Of a stretch of DNA of 64,000 nt, positions 23,785 through 33,100 are shown piece by piece. The translations under genes were made by a program, and so were the position numbers. Origin of the DNA: DATFRY01 sp035489015. GTDB lineage: Bacteria > Myxococcota_A > Polyangia > Haliangiales > Haliangiaceae. Below the pieces are notes generated by a model. It was given only the letters and a program-made list of their open reading frames with translations. It was not told the origin of the DNA and made no database searches. Position 1 is the stretch's first letter. The number at the start of each line of letters is the position of its first letter. Location of the stretch: assembly GCA_035489015.1 (NCBI GenBank), contig DATHKR010000074.1, positions 1-64,000 on the forward strand. Reading direction: 5' to 3'.

Positions 23785-24750
23785 TCACGGGATCAAGAGG
23801 AGCTTCCCGACGACCTGCCGGCTCTCCAGGAGCGCGTGAGCCTGCGCGCCCTCGGCCAGCGGGAAGCGCGCGGCGATCTCGACCGCCAGCGCCCCCGCTC
23901 GCACCCACTCGAACAGCTCGTCGGCGCGCGTCCGGCGGTCCGTGGCGGTGCGCAGCACGTTCCACAGGTCGCCGCCGGTCAGCGACTTCGACGTGTCCAT
24001 GAGCAGGCGCGGCGGCACCGGCGGGGGCTCGCCGCCGGCCATGCCGTAGAACACGACGTGTCCTCCGGTCCGCACCGCGTCCAGGCTGTCGAGGAGGGTG
24101 CTGCCGACCGCGTCGAACGCCACGTCCACGCCGGCCCCCTCCGCCCCGAAGGCGCGAGCCCGCGCCACCCAGTCCTCGTCGTAGAGCGCCACCGCGTCGG
24201 CACCGGCGGCGAGGGCGCGCTCGCGCTTGGCCGGGCTGGAGGTCACCCCGAGGACGCGCGCACCGATCCGCCTCGCGATCTGACTGAGCAGCCCGCCGAC
24301 TCCGCCGGCCGCCGAGTGGACGAGGGTGGTCTCGCCGCGCTGCAGGCGGTGGCTGTCCCGCACCAGGTACTGCGCGGTCATCCCCTGCAGGAGGAGCGCG
24401 GCGGCGGTGTCGAAGCCGACGTCGTCGGGCAGCGGGACCAGCCGGTCCACCGCCACCGCGACCAGCTCGGCGTTGGCGTGCGGGCTGTCGGCAAAGGCGA
24501 CCCGCTGGCCGGCGACGAGCCCGCTGCCCGGCGGTGCCTCGACGATCTCGCCGGCCGCCTCGTAGCCGGCGATCCACGGCGGTGTCCCGGTCAGGTGATA
24601 GTTGCCGCGGCGCCGGTAGACGTCGGCGAAGTTGAGCCCGATCGCGCGCGTGCGGATCAGGGCCTCGCCCTCGCCGACCGGCGGGTCGGGGACCTCGCGG
24701 TACTCGAGCACCTCGGGACCGCCGAAATCAGAGAAGCAGAGAGCGCGCAT
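23785..24750 (-). CDS. NADPH:quinone oxidoreductase family (zinc-free MDR superfamily)
   Basis: The product has 321 residues, typical of QorA-like enzymes. The N-terminal GroES-like half has MRALCFSDFGGPEVLEYREV, IGLNFADVYRRRGNY and PWIAGYEAAGEI; the zinc-ligand cysteines and histidine of alcohol dehydrogenases are absent. The cofactor half has the AAGGVG loop in VHSAAGGVGGLLSQIARRIGA. The family reduces quinones or enones with NADPH in the cytoplasm. It lies 33 bases downstream of a small lipoprotein gene and 189 bases upstream of the toxin on the same strand; a functional link to either is doubtful. Confidence 0.93.
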   Translation of the reverse strand: MRALCFSDFGGPEVLEYREVPDPPVGEGEALIRTRAIGLNFADVYRRRGNYHLTGTPPWIAGYEAAGEIVEAPPGSGLVAGQRVAFADSPHANAELVAVAVDRLVPLPDDVGFDTAAALLLQGMTAQYLVRDSHRLQRGETTLVHSAAGGVGGLLSQIARRIGARVLGVTSSPAKRERALAAGADAVALYDEDWVARARAFGAEGAGVDVAFDAVGSTLLDSLDAVRTGGHVVFYGMAGGEPPPVPPRLLMDTSKSLTGGDLWNVLRTATDRRTRADELFEWVRAGALAVEIAARFPLAEGAQAHALLESRQVVGKLLLIP

Positions 24751-24783
24751 GAGAGCACATACTCACGCGCCGCCGCGTCTGTC

Positions 24784-25122
24784 TCAAGATGCGCAGCAGG
24801 AGTACCAGATCCGGCGATACTTGCCGAAGCCGCACGGCAGCTCGAGTTGATGCCGTTCCAGGGCGCCTCCCCGGGCCTTGCAGCGCATCTGCGCCTCCGC
24901 CACCAGGCTGGTGAAGACGGTGCAGCTCGTGGTGAGGGTCCACGACCCGAGATACCGGCACATCGCCGCCTCGCCCCCGGCCACCTCTTCGCTGGCCACC
25001 GCGTCTTCATCAAGGTCGTCCGACGCCGGCGCGGCCGCCGTCCCTTCGACGTCCCCGAGCTCACAGGCGCTGGCGCCGGAGAGCGACGCGATGCAGAGGA
25101 GCGTCATCATCGTCTTCTTCAT
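24784..25122 (-). CDS. Small Cys-containing lipoprotein
   Basis: The product has 112 residues. A strong GGGAGATGGGAG precedes the ATG at 25122. The lipobox ASACE gives the lipidated cysteine at about residue 20, followed by an acidic spacer (DDLDEDAVASEEVAGGE). The C-terminal domain of about 60 residues has six cysteines (MCRYLG, TSCTVF, MRCKARG, LPCGFG, YSCC) and is aromatic-rich. It follows another lipoprotein gene by 38 bases, and both share the anchor/acidic spacer/Cys domain plan. No family known. Confidence 0.75.
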   Translation of the reverse strand: MKKTMMTLLCIASLSGASACELGDVEGTAAAPASDDLDEDAVASEEVAGGEAAMCRYLGSWTLTTSCTVFTSLVAEAQMRCKARGGALERHQLELPCGFGKYRRIWYSCCAS

Positions 25123-25161
25123 GGCTGTCTCCCATCTCCCTGCTGTTGTCCGTGAAGCGCG

Positions 25162-25821
25162 TCAAAAGGTGCAGAGCGAACATTGCCTTCTGCACCTGTA
25201 GTCGTTCGTCGCGTACCAGGCGCCGTAGGCGCAGTAGTACTTCCTGTCGCGGAGGTTGCGGCCGCCGTGGCCGCCGGTCCCGCCGCACGCGAAGCAGACC
25301 GAGTCGCAATAGCCGACCCACCGCCACGACCATGTGCCATTGGAGCAGGGTGCGGCCGCCGGCGCGCTGGATGACGATGACTGCGGCTGTTCGAGAGAGA
25401 GCAGCTGCCACGCGGCCGAGTCGCGCGACCCGAGCTCCTCCTCGACGGGTCCGCTGACATCGAGGTCCACGTCCAGGAAGGCCACCGGGTCGTCGCCGGC
25501 GGTGGAGCGGCTGTACACGGGCAGGCTGTCACCGGCCGAGATCGGCAGAGCCAGCTGCTCGTCGTACGTCGCGAGCGGAACGGCCCAGTCGTCGACCATG
25601 ACCACGAGATCGCCCCGGGCCAGGAGCTCACCGGCTCGGACCAGCTCGTCGGGTGAGAACAGGAACCCCTCCGACGCGCGGTATCTGGCCCTGAGCGTGA
25701 TCGCATCCGGCGCCGGTGAGGCGGACGCGCGATCCTCGGGCTGCGGATCTCCTTCCTGTGACGGGACACAGCCGACAATGAAGAGGCCGGCGTACAGCGC
25801 GACGAGGGTGTTGCTCGGCAT
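25162..25821 (-). CDS. Lipoprotein with Cys-rich C-terminal module
   Basis: The product has 219 residues. The ATG at 25821 is preceded by GGAGGGA; the frame is open further upstream but that part covers a 12-bp DNA repeat and has no protein-like character. The lipobox FIVGCV puts the anchor near residue 18. Residues about 25-145 form a mixed domain (AITLRARYRASEGFLFS, LVVMVDDWAVPL). After a Ser/Ala linker, the last 60 residues hold about ten cysteines (YCDSVCFACGGTGGHGG, YYCAYG, RCRRQCSLCTF). It probably forms an operon with the next lipoprotein. Function unknown. Confidence 0.72.
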   Translation of the reverse strand: MPSNTLVALYAGLFIVGCVPSQEGDPQPEDRASASPAPDAITLRARYRASEGFLFSPDELVRAGELLARGDLVVMVDDWAVPLATYDEQLALPISAGDSLPVYSRSTAGDDPVAFLDVDLDVSGPVEEELGSRDSAAWQLLSLEQPQSSSSSAPAAAPCSNGTWSWRWVGYCDSVCFACGGTGGHGGRNLRDRKYYCAYGAWYATNDYRCRRQCSLCTF

Positions 25822-26146
25822 GATTCCCTCCATATGACAGTGAGGTGTTCGCCTCGATGATATGCCTCCGCGTGATCGGTAGTTGCCCAGGATCGTGCCA
25901 GGCCGTCGGCTGTGCCCGAGGCCGTGCCCGAGGTCGTGCCCGAGGTCGTGATCGAGATCGGGTAAACATCGAGTCAACGGTCACAAACCGGACTCCCGTT
26001 TCGGTTTCTCGCAGCAGGTGGAACTTTGTGGCGGCACCATGAATCGGCGGACCAGCCCGGACTCCACCTCTGCACCATGAAGCGCGGCAACCACGTGCGC
26101 CCGCACTACACCGACGGCGGCGCGTGCGCGATTGCCAGTTCCCTCG
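25822..26146. other. Intergenic region with a 12-bp tandem repeat, no gene seen
   Basis: These 325 bases lie between the GT39-like gene's stop and the lipoprotein start, both on the minus strand. Besides the repeat at 25909-25956 I find no gene. A 26-codon frame at 26076-26156 lacks a ribosome binding site. The lipoprotein promoter must lie here, but I cannot place it. Confidence 0.5.
25909..25956. repeat. Four-copy 12-bp tandem repeat
   Basis: Units 25909-25920, 25921-25932, 25933-25944 and 25945-25956 follow the pattern GYCGTGCCCGAG; the first and last differ by one to three bases. It is non-coding and about 90 bases upstream of the lipoprotein start. It could be a protein-binding array or simple slippage. 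Confidence 0.75.
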
Positions 26147-28456
26147 CTACAGCGTGAAGCGCAGCAGCGTGAACTTGTTGCATGACGTGTCGAGGATCTC
26201 GAAGGTGTCCTTCGCCCGCCTGGTCGGCAGTCTCGACTTGAGGTTGGCGGCGCGGCCGGCCTCGGTGATGAGAAAGAATGTGCGCCCGGCCCGACTCGGT
26301 TGCTCGAGGTACTCGAGGAACTCCTTGTCGTGGTTCACGAAGACCGTGCGTGTGTCGTCGGTGTCGCCGTAGATCTCGCCCGACGACCAGAAGTTCTCGC
26401 CGCGCCAGTTGAGCTGCCAGGCGATGAGGCGATCGCCGTCGACCTGCATCCACGGCCGGCGGGCCCGGCCGCGCGCCTGCTTGCGCCCGCGCGCGATGAG
26501 GTCGGCGAGCGCGTCGCGCCCGGCCGGCGGCACGGCGATGGAGAAGCGATCGTCACCCACGGCCGAGACGCTTCCGCGCAGCTCGATCTGGTCGCCAGGC
26601 ACGCCGGCGCCGGGCACGAGCAGGCGCACGGTCATGGGCAGGCCGCGGCGGAAGCCGCCGGGCAGGACGCTCTCCACCTCGAGGTCACCGGTCGGGCCCC
26701 ACTGGTCGGCCAGGTCGCGCAGGCTCCAGTACTTGATCTCCACGCCGTGGATGCGGCGCAGCCGGTAGTAGGTGCGGTGGAGCTCGCGCTGACCCCAGTG
26801 CGGCGCGGCCTCGGCCATGTAGCCGTTGGCCGCCCACAGGGAGAAGCCGAGCGCGGTGGCCAGCAGGCCGACCAGCCCGGCCGCGCGCACGCGGCGCCAG
26901 GGTAAGGCGAAGATGAGCAGCGCGGCCGCGGCCAGCAGGCCGAAGACGAGGATCGGCGCGGACACATCGACGCGCCAGGGCTCGCCGCTCGGCCACGGCC
27001 GGTTGTAGCTGTACATGAAGAGCTCGATGAGCTGCTTGGGCTCGCCCAGGAGGTCGCGGGTGACCAGGAGGGACAGGGCGGCGCCGAAGAGCGCGAACAG
27101 CCCGACCCGTCCGCCGCGCCCCGACAGCACGTCGTCGAGCCAGAACGCGACCAGCACCGCCAGCGCCGGCACCACCGGCAGGACGTAGTGGTGGAACTTG
27201 GTGGCCGACAGCCCGAAGAGCCCCATCCCCAGCACCGACCAGATGCCGGCCAGAAGCCGGACGCGTCCGGCCGTGCCGGTCGAGTCGTGGCGCGCCGCCA
27301 GAGTCGCCACCAGCGCCGCCGGCACCAGCGCGATCCACGGCCACATGCCGACGCCGAGGATGGACGAGTAGTAGTCGAAGGTGCCGCCGCTGACGCCGAA
27401 CTCCGGCTTCGATACGCGGTCCAGCATGTGGAAGAACACGTACTCCCTGATGAAGGCGTGACCGTCCTTGAAGTACATGCCCAGGTGCCAGGGCAGGGCC
27501 ACCAGCGCGGTGATGAGGACGCCGCGCGGGATCTCGAGCCTTCGCAGCAGGCCCCAGCGCCCGGTCAGAAGCAGGTAGAACAAGCAGATGGCGCCGGCCA
27601 GCCCGATGCCCGGCGGGCCCTTGCCGAGCACGCTGACGCCGACCAGGAGGTAGAACCAGTCCATCCAGACCTGGCCGCGCGTGCGCGGGCGGCGCGAGAG
27701 GAAGCTCCACGCGGCCAGCCCTGCCAGGACCAGGACCATGCCGCCGGCCAGGAGCCAGCCCGGCTGCCACACGCGCACTCCGGCGGCCAGCTTCGGGCTC
27801 GACTGGAAGTAGACGAGGGCGTAGACGGCCTGCCACAGGGTGAACGCGGCCAGGCAGGCGAAGAAGACGCCGTGCGCGTCGACGCGCAGGCGCCCGCGCC
27901 GCCACATCGGCTCGAGCGGCTGGTCGCCGGCATGCGCGGCCATGGCAAAGCATGCGATGGCGCCCATGAGCGTGGCGCAGAGCGGCATGTCGGGGATGGC
28001 CTGGCGCGCGACCATGAGATACATGGGGCACGTGATGATGATGGCGGTGGCCAGCCAGGCCACGCGACGGCTGACCAGGCGGGCCAGCATCCACCACGTC
28101 ATCACCAGTCCAAAGGCGCCGAACAGCGCGAAGGGCAGGCGCACCGCGAACACTGCCAGGTCAGAGGCGACCAGCTCGCCGGAGTAGCCGCCGTCGGTGG
28201 CCACGCCGAACGTGGCCATGCCCGCCCCCATGAGCCATGGGGTGAGGACCGGCTTGGACCGGAAGATCTCGTTCTGCCACTTGAGGTGGATCCAGTCGTC
28301 GTCCTGCAGCATGCGGCGGGCCACCTCGCCGTAGTGCGTCTCCCAGGGGTCGATGAGCTGGAAGGCCCAGAGCCCGGCCACGACCACGGCAAGGCTGAGC
28401 AGCACCACGATCGCGAGCTCGTGGCGTTCGATGAGCTGGCGGATCCGGACCAGCAT
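26147..28456 (-). CDS. Glycosyltransferase family 39-like membrane protein (ArnT/PMT type)
   Basis: The product has 769 residues. About a dozen hydrophobic segments fill the first 560 residues, followed by a soluble periplasmic-type domain. The first loop carries the acidic motif expected in this fold (LIDPWETHYGEVARRM, about residues 35-50), then WQNEIFRSKPVLTPWL, as in ArnT-like enzymes. These use polyprenyl-phosphate sugars to glycosylate lipids or proteins on the outer face of the inner membrane. The C-terminal domain (LRGSVSAVGDDRFSIAV; WQLNWRGENFWSSGEIYGD) is unusual and unassigned. The start lies three bases after the stop of the upstream lipoprotein gene, so the two are coupled. Confidence 0.88.
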   Translation of the reverse strand: MLVRIRQLIERHELAIVVLLSLAVVVAGLWAFQLIDPWETHYGEVARRMLQDDDWIHLKWQNEIFRSKPVLTPWLMGAGMATFGVATDGGYSGELVASDLAVFAVRLPFALFGAFGLVMTWWMLARLVSRRVAWLATAIIITCPMYLMVARQAIPDMPLCATLMGAIACFAMAAHAGDQPLEPMWRRGRLRVDAHGVFFACLAAFTLWQAVYALVYFQSSPKLAAGVRVWQPGWLLAGGMVLVLAGLAAWSFLSRRPRTRGQVWMDWFYLLVGVSVLGKGPPGIGLAGAICLFYLLLTGRWGLLRRLEIPRGVLITALVALPWHLGMYFKDGHAFIREYVFFHMLDRVSKPEFGVSGGTFDYYSSILGVGMWPWIALVPAALVATLAARHDSTGTAGRVRLLAGIWSVLGMGLFGLSATKFHHYVLPVVPALAVLVAFWLDDVLSGRGGRVGLFALFGAALSLLVTRDLLGEPKQLIELFMYSYNRPWPSGEPWRVDVSAPILVFGLLAAAALLIFALPWRRVRAAGLVGLLATALGFSLWAANGYMAEAAPHWGQRELHRTYYRLRRIHGVEIKYWSLRDLADQWGPTGDLEVESVLPGGFRRGLPMTVRLLVPGAGVPGDQIELRGSVSAVGDDRFSIAVPPAGRDALADLIARGRKQARGRARRPWMQVDGDRLIAWQLNWRGENFWSSGEIYGDTDDTRTVFVNHDKEFLEYLEQPSRAGRTFFLITEAGRAANLKSRLPTRRAKDTFEILDTSCNKFTLLRFTL

Positions 28457-28459
28457 CGG

Positions 28460-29095
28460 TCAGTCCGGCGACCACGTGATGGTGACGAGCGTGCTCGTGG
28501 CCAGACCGGCCTTGTCGTCGAGCACCTCGGAGGCCGGGCGTCGCGGGGAGCCTTCCTCGTCGGCGTCGATGAACTCGAACACCATGTTCTTGTGCGAGGG
28601 CGTCGTGCAGACGACCAGCGCCTCGCGCGAATCGGACTCCTCGCCACCGTCGGTGCAGGCGAGATCGCCGAGCGTGCTGGTCGCCTGGGCGTGGGTGGCT
28701 CCGATCGCCACGCCGAGCTCGGTCCGCACCCTGGGACTGACGACGTCGACCGAGCTCAGTACCCGGTGCGCCTGGTCGCCCGAGAACCGGATCTCGAGCA
28801 TGTGCTCCTCGCCCGCCTTCACCAGGAAGTGCTCCTCGACGTACTCGCCTTCCGGGACGAGCTCGACGGTGTAGCCGGACAGCGCGCGGCCGAGGCCCTC
28901 CTGGGTGATCGGCGTGGTCGCTGGCAGCTGTGGGATGCCACGCGCGGTCAGCGCGAGCCCGGCCGGTTCACCGGTGGGGCGCGGTGCAGGCTCTCGCGCC
29001 CGGACGGGTCCGCGAGGGCCCGGCCTCTCGCCGCACGCCGTCATCGAGAGGAGCGCGAGGACGACCGCAAGACCGGTGCGTGGCATGGCGTGCAT
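28460..29095 (-). CDS. Lipoprotein, DUF1131-like
   Basis: The product has 211 residues from the ATG at 29095; an ATG at 29086 is equally likely. The lipobox SMTAC places the anchor near residue 21. After a Pro-rich linker, the domain (LSGYTVELVPEGEYVEEHF, VDVVSPRVRTELGVAIGA, a pair of conserved cysteines in LACTDGGEES and VVCTTPS, and a final TLVTITWSP) resembles the DUF1131 lipoproteins of Gram-negative bacteria. That assignment is from memory of the pattern. It overlaps nothing but sits three bases before the GT39-like gene and so likely works with it at the envelope. Confidence 0.72.
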   Translation of the reverse strand: MHAMPRTGLAVVLALLSMTACGERPGPRGPVRAREPAPRPTGEPAGLALTARGIPQLPATTPITQEGLGRALSGYTVELVPEGEYVEEHFLVKAGEEHMLEIRFSGDQAHRVLSSVDVVSPRVRTELGVAIGATHAQATSTLGDLACTDGGEESDSREALVVCTTPSHKNMVFEFIDADEEGSPRRPASEVLDDKAGLATSTLVTITWSPD

Positions 29096-29139
29096 TGTGC
29101 CAGCGCCGAGGGCGGCGTGGGCCGGGGACGCCCGTCGAC

Positions 29140-30060
29140 TCACTCCGCGTCGGCCACCGGATCGCCGCGGAGCAGGGGAGGCAGCGTGACGTCGAGCCGG
29201 CTCTCGATGAGGCGCATGATGCTGTCGAGCTCGGTCGGCTGCACGCGCAGGCGGGTGCGGAGCGCCAGCTGGGTGCCGCGCAGGACGCTCGTGCGGGCCC
29301 GGCCCAGCCACCGCGCGATGGTGGCCCGGTGCACGCGATACAGCGCGGCCAGCTGATCGAGCGTGAGCCCGTCGACGAACTGATGAGCGAGGAGGTTGCG
29401 CTCGCGATCGGTGAGCTTGCCCATGGCGTCGCGAAAGGCGGCGCGGAACTCGCCCCGGTAGACCGTCTTGACGTATGCGAGCTCGCCGTCCGCTCCGGGC
29501 GGGATGGCTCGCTCGAGCAGGTCCGCCTCCACGGCCACCTCGCGCCGGTTCTTGCGCACCAGGCGCAGCGCCTCGCGCGCCGCCGTCACCCGCACCCAGC
29601 CGCGCAGATCGCCGCGGCCGGCGTAGTCGGTGATGCGCGGCGGGCCGCCGTCGGCGACCAGGAGCAGACGGCGGACGATCTGCTTCACCTCGTCCACCAC
29701 CTCGGCGGTCATGCGCATGCGGGCGAGCGCCGCATCGACCACGTCCAGGCATCTCTGCTCGAACGCGATCAGGGCGCGCGAATCGCCGCGCGCGCACGCG
29801 CAGGCCAGGTACAGGTCGGCGACGCGCAGATCGGCGAGCCGGTCCTCGAGGTCTGCCCCGTTCGCCGGGTCGCCTCCGCCGGCGCGGGCGGCCAGGTACG
29901 GCACGAACAGCTCGGCAGGCAGCTCCACCTCGGGCCAGCTGGCCCGCGCGGCGGCCAGGCCGTCGCCCAGGAGTCGCTCGAGCCGATCGGCGGGAGGCGC
30001 GTCGGCGGCCCCCGCTGCGCCGGCGGCCTGCCAGAAGAGCTGAGCCAGGGAGTTGCTCAC
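29140..30060 (-). CDS. Sigma-70 family factor of the Myxococcales kinase-linked type
   Basis: The product has 306 residues. A sigma region 2-like segment spans about 80-170 (ACARGDSRALIAFEQ, then GRGDLRGWVRVTAAREALRL). Region 4 spans about 212-265 (LTDRERNLLAHQFVDGLTLD, then YRVHRATIARWLGRAR as the helix-turn-helix). An N-terminal extension of 75 residues and a tail with LIESRLDVTLPPLL distinguish it from ordinary ECF factors and match the Myxococcales-specific sigma family. It is divergent from a Ser/Thr kinase with an anti-sigma-like zinc finger, 83 bases away. A paralogue at 42363 has the same tail. It probably directs transcription under control of that kinase; this is inference. Confidence 0.83.
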   Translation of the reverse strand: MSNSLAQLFWQAAGAAGAADAPPADRLERLLGDGLAAARASWPEVELPAELFVPYLAARAGGGDPANGADLEDRLADLRVADLYLACACARGDSRALIAFEQRCLDVVDAALARMRMTAEVVDEVKQIVRRLLLVADGGPPRITDYAGRGDLRGWVRVTAAREALRLVRKNRREVAVEADLLERAIPPGADGELAYVKTVYRGEFRAAFRDAMGKLTDRERNLLAHQFVDGLTLDQLAALYRVHRATIARWLGRARTSVLRGTQLALRTRLRVQPTELDSIMRLIESRLDVTLPPLLRGDPVADAE

Positions 30061-30143
30061 GATTCGACGCCCGAAACGCGCGCCGCTCCCATGCGGTCGG
30101 GAGGCCGGCGAGGTACTGGTATGATGTGCGACGGAGCGCCTCG

Positions 30144-33100
30144 ATGTCGAGCGCAGCGGTCCAGTGCCCCGACGCCAATGTCCTCGCCTCGTTCGTGGCG
30201 GGGCTGTTGCCCGACGAGGCGGCCGGCCGGCTCGAGGCGCATGCAGCGCAGTGCGCGGACTGTCGCGAGCTCCTCGCCGTGCTGGCCCGCACGTCGGCGG
30301 TGGAGGGGCGAGCCCCGTCCGGCGCGAGCGCCGAGCACGCCACCACCGAGCCGTACCCGTCTCCTGGCGGCCGTGAAGAGCCGGACGTGCTGGCGCCCGG
30401 CTCGCGGGTGGGCCGCTACGTGGTCCTCGACCGCCTGGGCATCGGAGGGATGGGCGTGGTCTACGCCGCCCACGACCCGGAGCTCGGCCGCGGCGTGGCG
30501 CTCAAGCTGACCCGATCGGATCTGCTGAGCGCGGCCGGGGCGCAGCCACTGCAGGATCGCCTGCTGCGCGAGGCGCAGTCGATGGCGCGGCTCACCCACC
30601 CCAACGTGGTCTCGGTCCACGACGTGGGCCGCGTCGGCGACCAGATCTTCCTGGCCATGGAGCTGGTCGAGGGGCAGACGGTGCGGGCGTGGCTGCGCGA
30701 GACCCGGCGGAGCTGGCGGCAGGTGGTGGCCGTGTTCGCCGGGGCCGGCCGCGGACTCCTCGCCGCTCACGCCGCCGGCATCCTGCACCGCGATTTCAAG
30801 CCGGACAACGTCCTCATCGGCCGCGATGGCCGCGCCCGGGTCACCGATTTCGGCGTCGCGCGCCTGCTGCTGGCATCCCCGGTCGACGCTCCGGCGCGGA
30901 TCGAGCCATCCTCCGCGGACAGCGTGACGAGCCCGCTCGATCGGGCTCTGACCGGGACCGGTGCCCTGCTCGGGACGCCGCTGTACATGGCCCCGGAGCA
31001 GCTCCTGGGGGATCCGGTCGACGAGCGCACCGACCAGTTCAGCTTCTGCGTCGCGCTGTGGGAGGCGCTGCACGGCGAGCGCCCCTTCGCCGGAGGCACG
31101 ATCATGGAGCTCGTCGCTTCGATCGCCGGTGGCGCGCTGCCGGAGCCGCCGCGGGCGTCGGGCGTGCCGCGCTGGCTGCGCCGGGTGGTGGCACGTGGCC
31201 TGGCCGCCCGGCCGGACGATCGGTTTCCATCGATGGGGGAGCTCCTCGGTGCGCTCGAGGCCGCGCCGCGGCGGCGGCGCCGGCGCGTCATCGCAGCCGC
31301 CTCCGCGCTGGTCCTGGGCGGCGCGGGCCTGGTCGGGTACGCGATGGCCGGACCCGAACCGGAGCTCTGCACCGGCGCCGAGCGCAGCTTCGACGGCGTG
31401 TGGGATGCCGCGCGGCGAGAGTCGGTGCGGCGGTCCTTCCTCGCCACCGGCGTGGGCTACGCGCCGAGCGCGTTCGCCGCGGTGGCCACGCGCCTCGATC
31501 ATCACCGCGACCGCTGGATCGCCCTGCAGACGGAGGCCTGCCGGGCCACCCGGGTGCGCGGGGATCAGCCGGAGGACCTGTTCCGCCTGAAGACGATCTG
31601 CCTGGAGAGCCGGCGCAAGGAGGTGCGCGCGCTCGTGGACCTGTTCTCGTCGGCCGATGCCGCGCTGGTGGAGACCGCGGCGCAGGCCGCCTACCGGCTC
31701 TCCGATCTGAATCGCTGTGACGACGTCGAGGCGCTGAGCGCGCCGGTGCCGCCGCCGACCGACGCGCGCACCGCGACCGAGGTCGACCGGATCGACACCC
31801 GTGTGGCGGAGGCGCGCGCGCGGCGGGACGCGGGCAAGCTGGCCGACGCGCTCGAGCTGGCCAGATCGGCGAGCGCCGCGGCGGGTCCGCTCGGCTATCG
31901 CCCGCTCGAGGCGGAGGCGCTCCAGCTCCAGGCCAGCATCGAGCGGCGGATGGGCGACAAGAAGGCGGCGGAGAGGTCGTACTACGCCGCGCTCCACGCC
32001 GCCGAGGCCGGTCGCCACGACGTCATGGAGGCCATGGCCTGGACCGGTCTGGTCTTCGTCATCGGTTACGACGGCGCGGAGTATGCCCGCGGCATGGAGC
32101 TGGCCAGGCACGCGTCCGCCGTGCTCGAGCGGCTGGGCGGTGACGCCGAGGTCCAGGCGACCCTGGAGCAGGCGCTCGGCGCCATCGAGGGCGATCAGGG
32201 GCACCTGGACCCGGCGGTCGAACACTTCGAGCGCGCGGCGCGCCTCCTGCGCAGCCGGCTCGGTGACGATCACCAGAGCACGATCGGCGCGCTCGACAAC
32301 CTGGCCCTGACCTACGCGTCGCAGGGGCGCCTCGACCGAGCGATCGCGCTCCACCGCCAGGTGCTGGCCATCCGCCGGCGCACGCTCGGCGACGACCACC
32401 CGGTCGTGGCCCAGTCGCTCGAGTACCTGGGCAACGCGCTCCACAGCCAGCGCAACTACGTCGAGGCGGAGCGCTACCTCCGGCAGGCCGTGGCCCTGCG
32501 CGAGCGCACCCTGCCGGCCGACCACCCCGATCTGGCCACCTCCCTCATCAACCTGGCCAACGCGCTCAGCGGTCAGGGCCGCCACGCCGAGGCGCTCGAG
32601 CTCGGCCGCCGCTCGCTCGCGATCGGCGAGCGTGCGTTCGGCCCCGACCACCCGACCCTGGCCCGTCTGCTCATCAATGTCGGATACGTGCTCAGCCGGC
32701 TGCATCGCCAGGACGAGGCGCTGGCTCACTTCCGGCGCGCGGCGGCGATGCTGACCAGGGCACTGGGACCGGAGGCCGCCGATGTGGCCGGGGCATGGAC
32801 CGCGATGGGCGACTCGCTCGCCGACGCCCGTCGCTGGCGCGAGGCGCTCCCCCTGTACCAGCGCGCCGCCGGGACGCTGCAGAAAGCGCTCGGCCCCGAC
32901 CACCCGGATGTCGCGGCAGCCGTGGCCGGTCAGGGGTCGTGCTATCTCGGGCTCGGCCAGGCGGCCCGCGCCATCGCGCCGCTCGAGCGCGCCGTCGCCG
33001 TGCCGGAGGACCGCGCGGCGCCCCAGATGCTGGCCGTGTGGCGGTTCAACCTGGCGAGGGCGCTCCAGGAGACCGGCCGCGACCGATCGCGCGCGATCGC

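Noticed and set aside
25909..25956. Short repeat array considered as CRISPR
   Set aside because: Units are 12 bp, directly adjacent with no spacers, and no cas genes are present.
26076..26156. 26-codon frame beginning ATGAAGCGCGG
   Set aside because: No ribosome binding site and it overlaps the end of the glycosyltransferase gene; composition gives no hint of function.
30057..32903. 948-codon minus-strand frame opposite the zinc-finger kinase
   Set aside because: Composition is typical of a shadow frame, and the plus strand has full kinase and TPR motifs.
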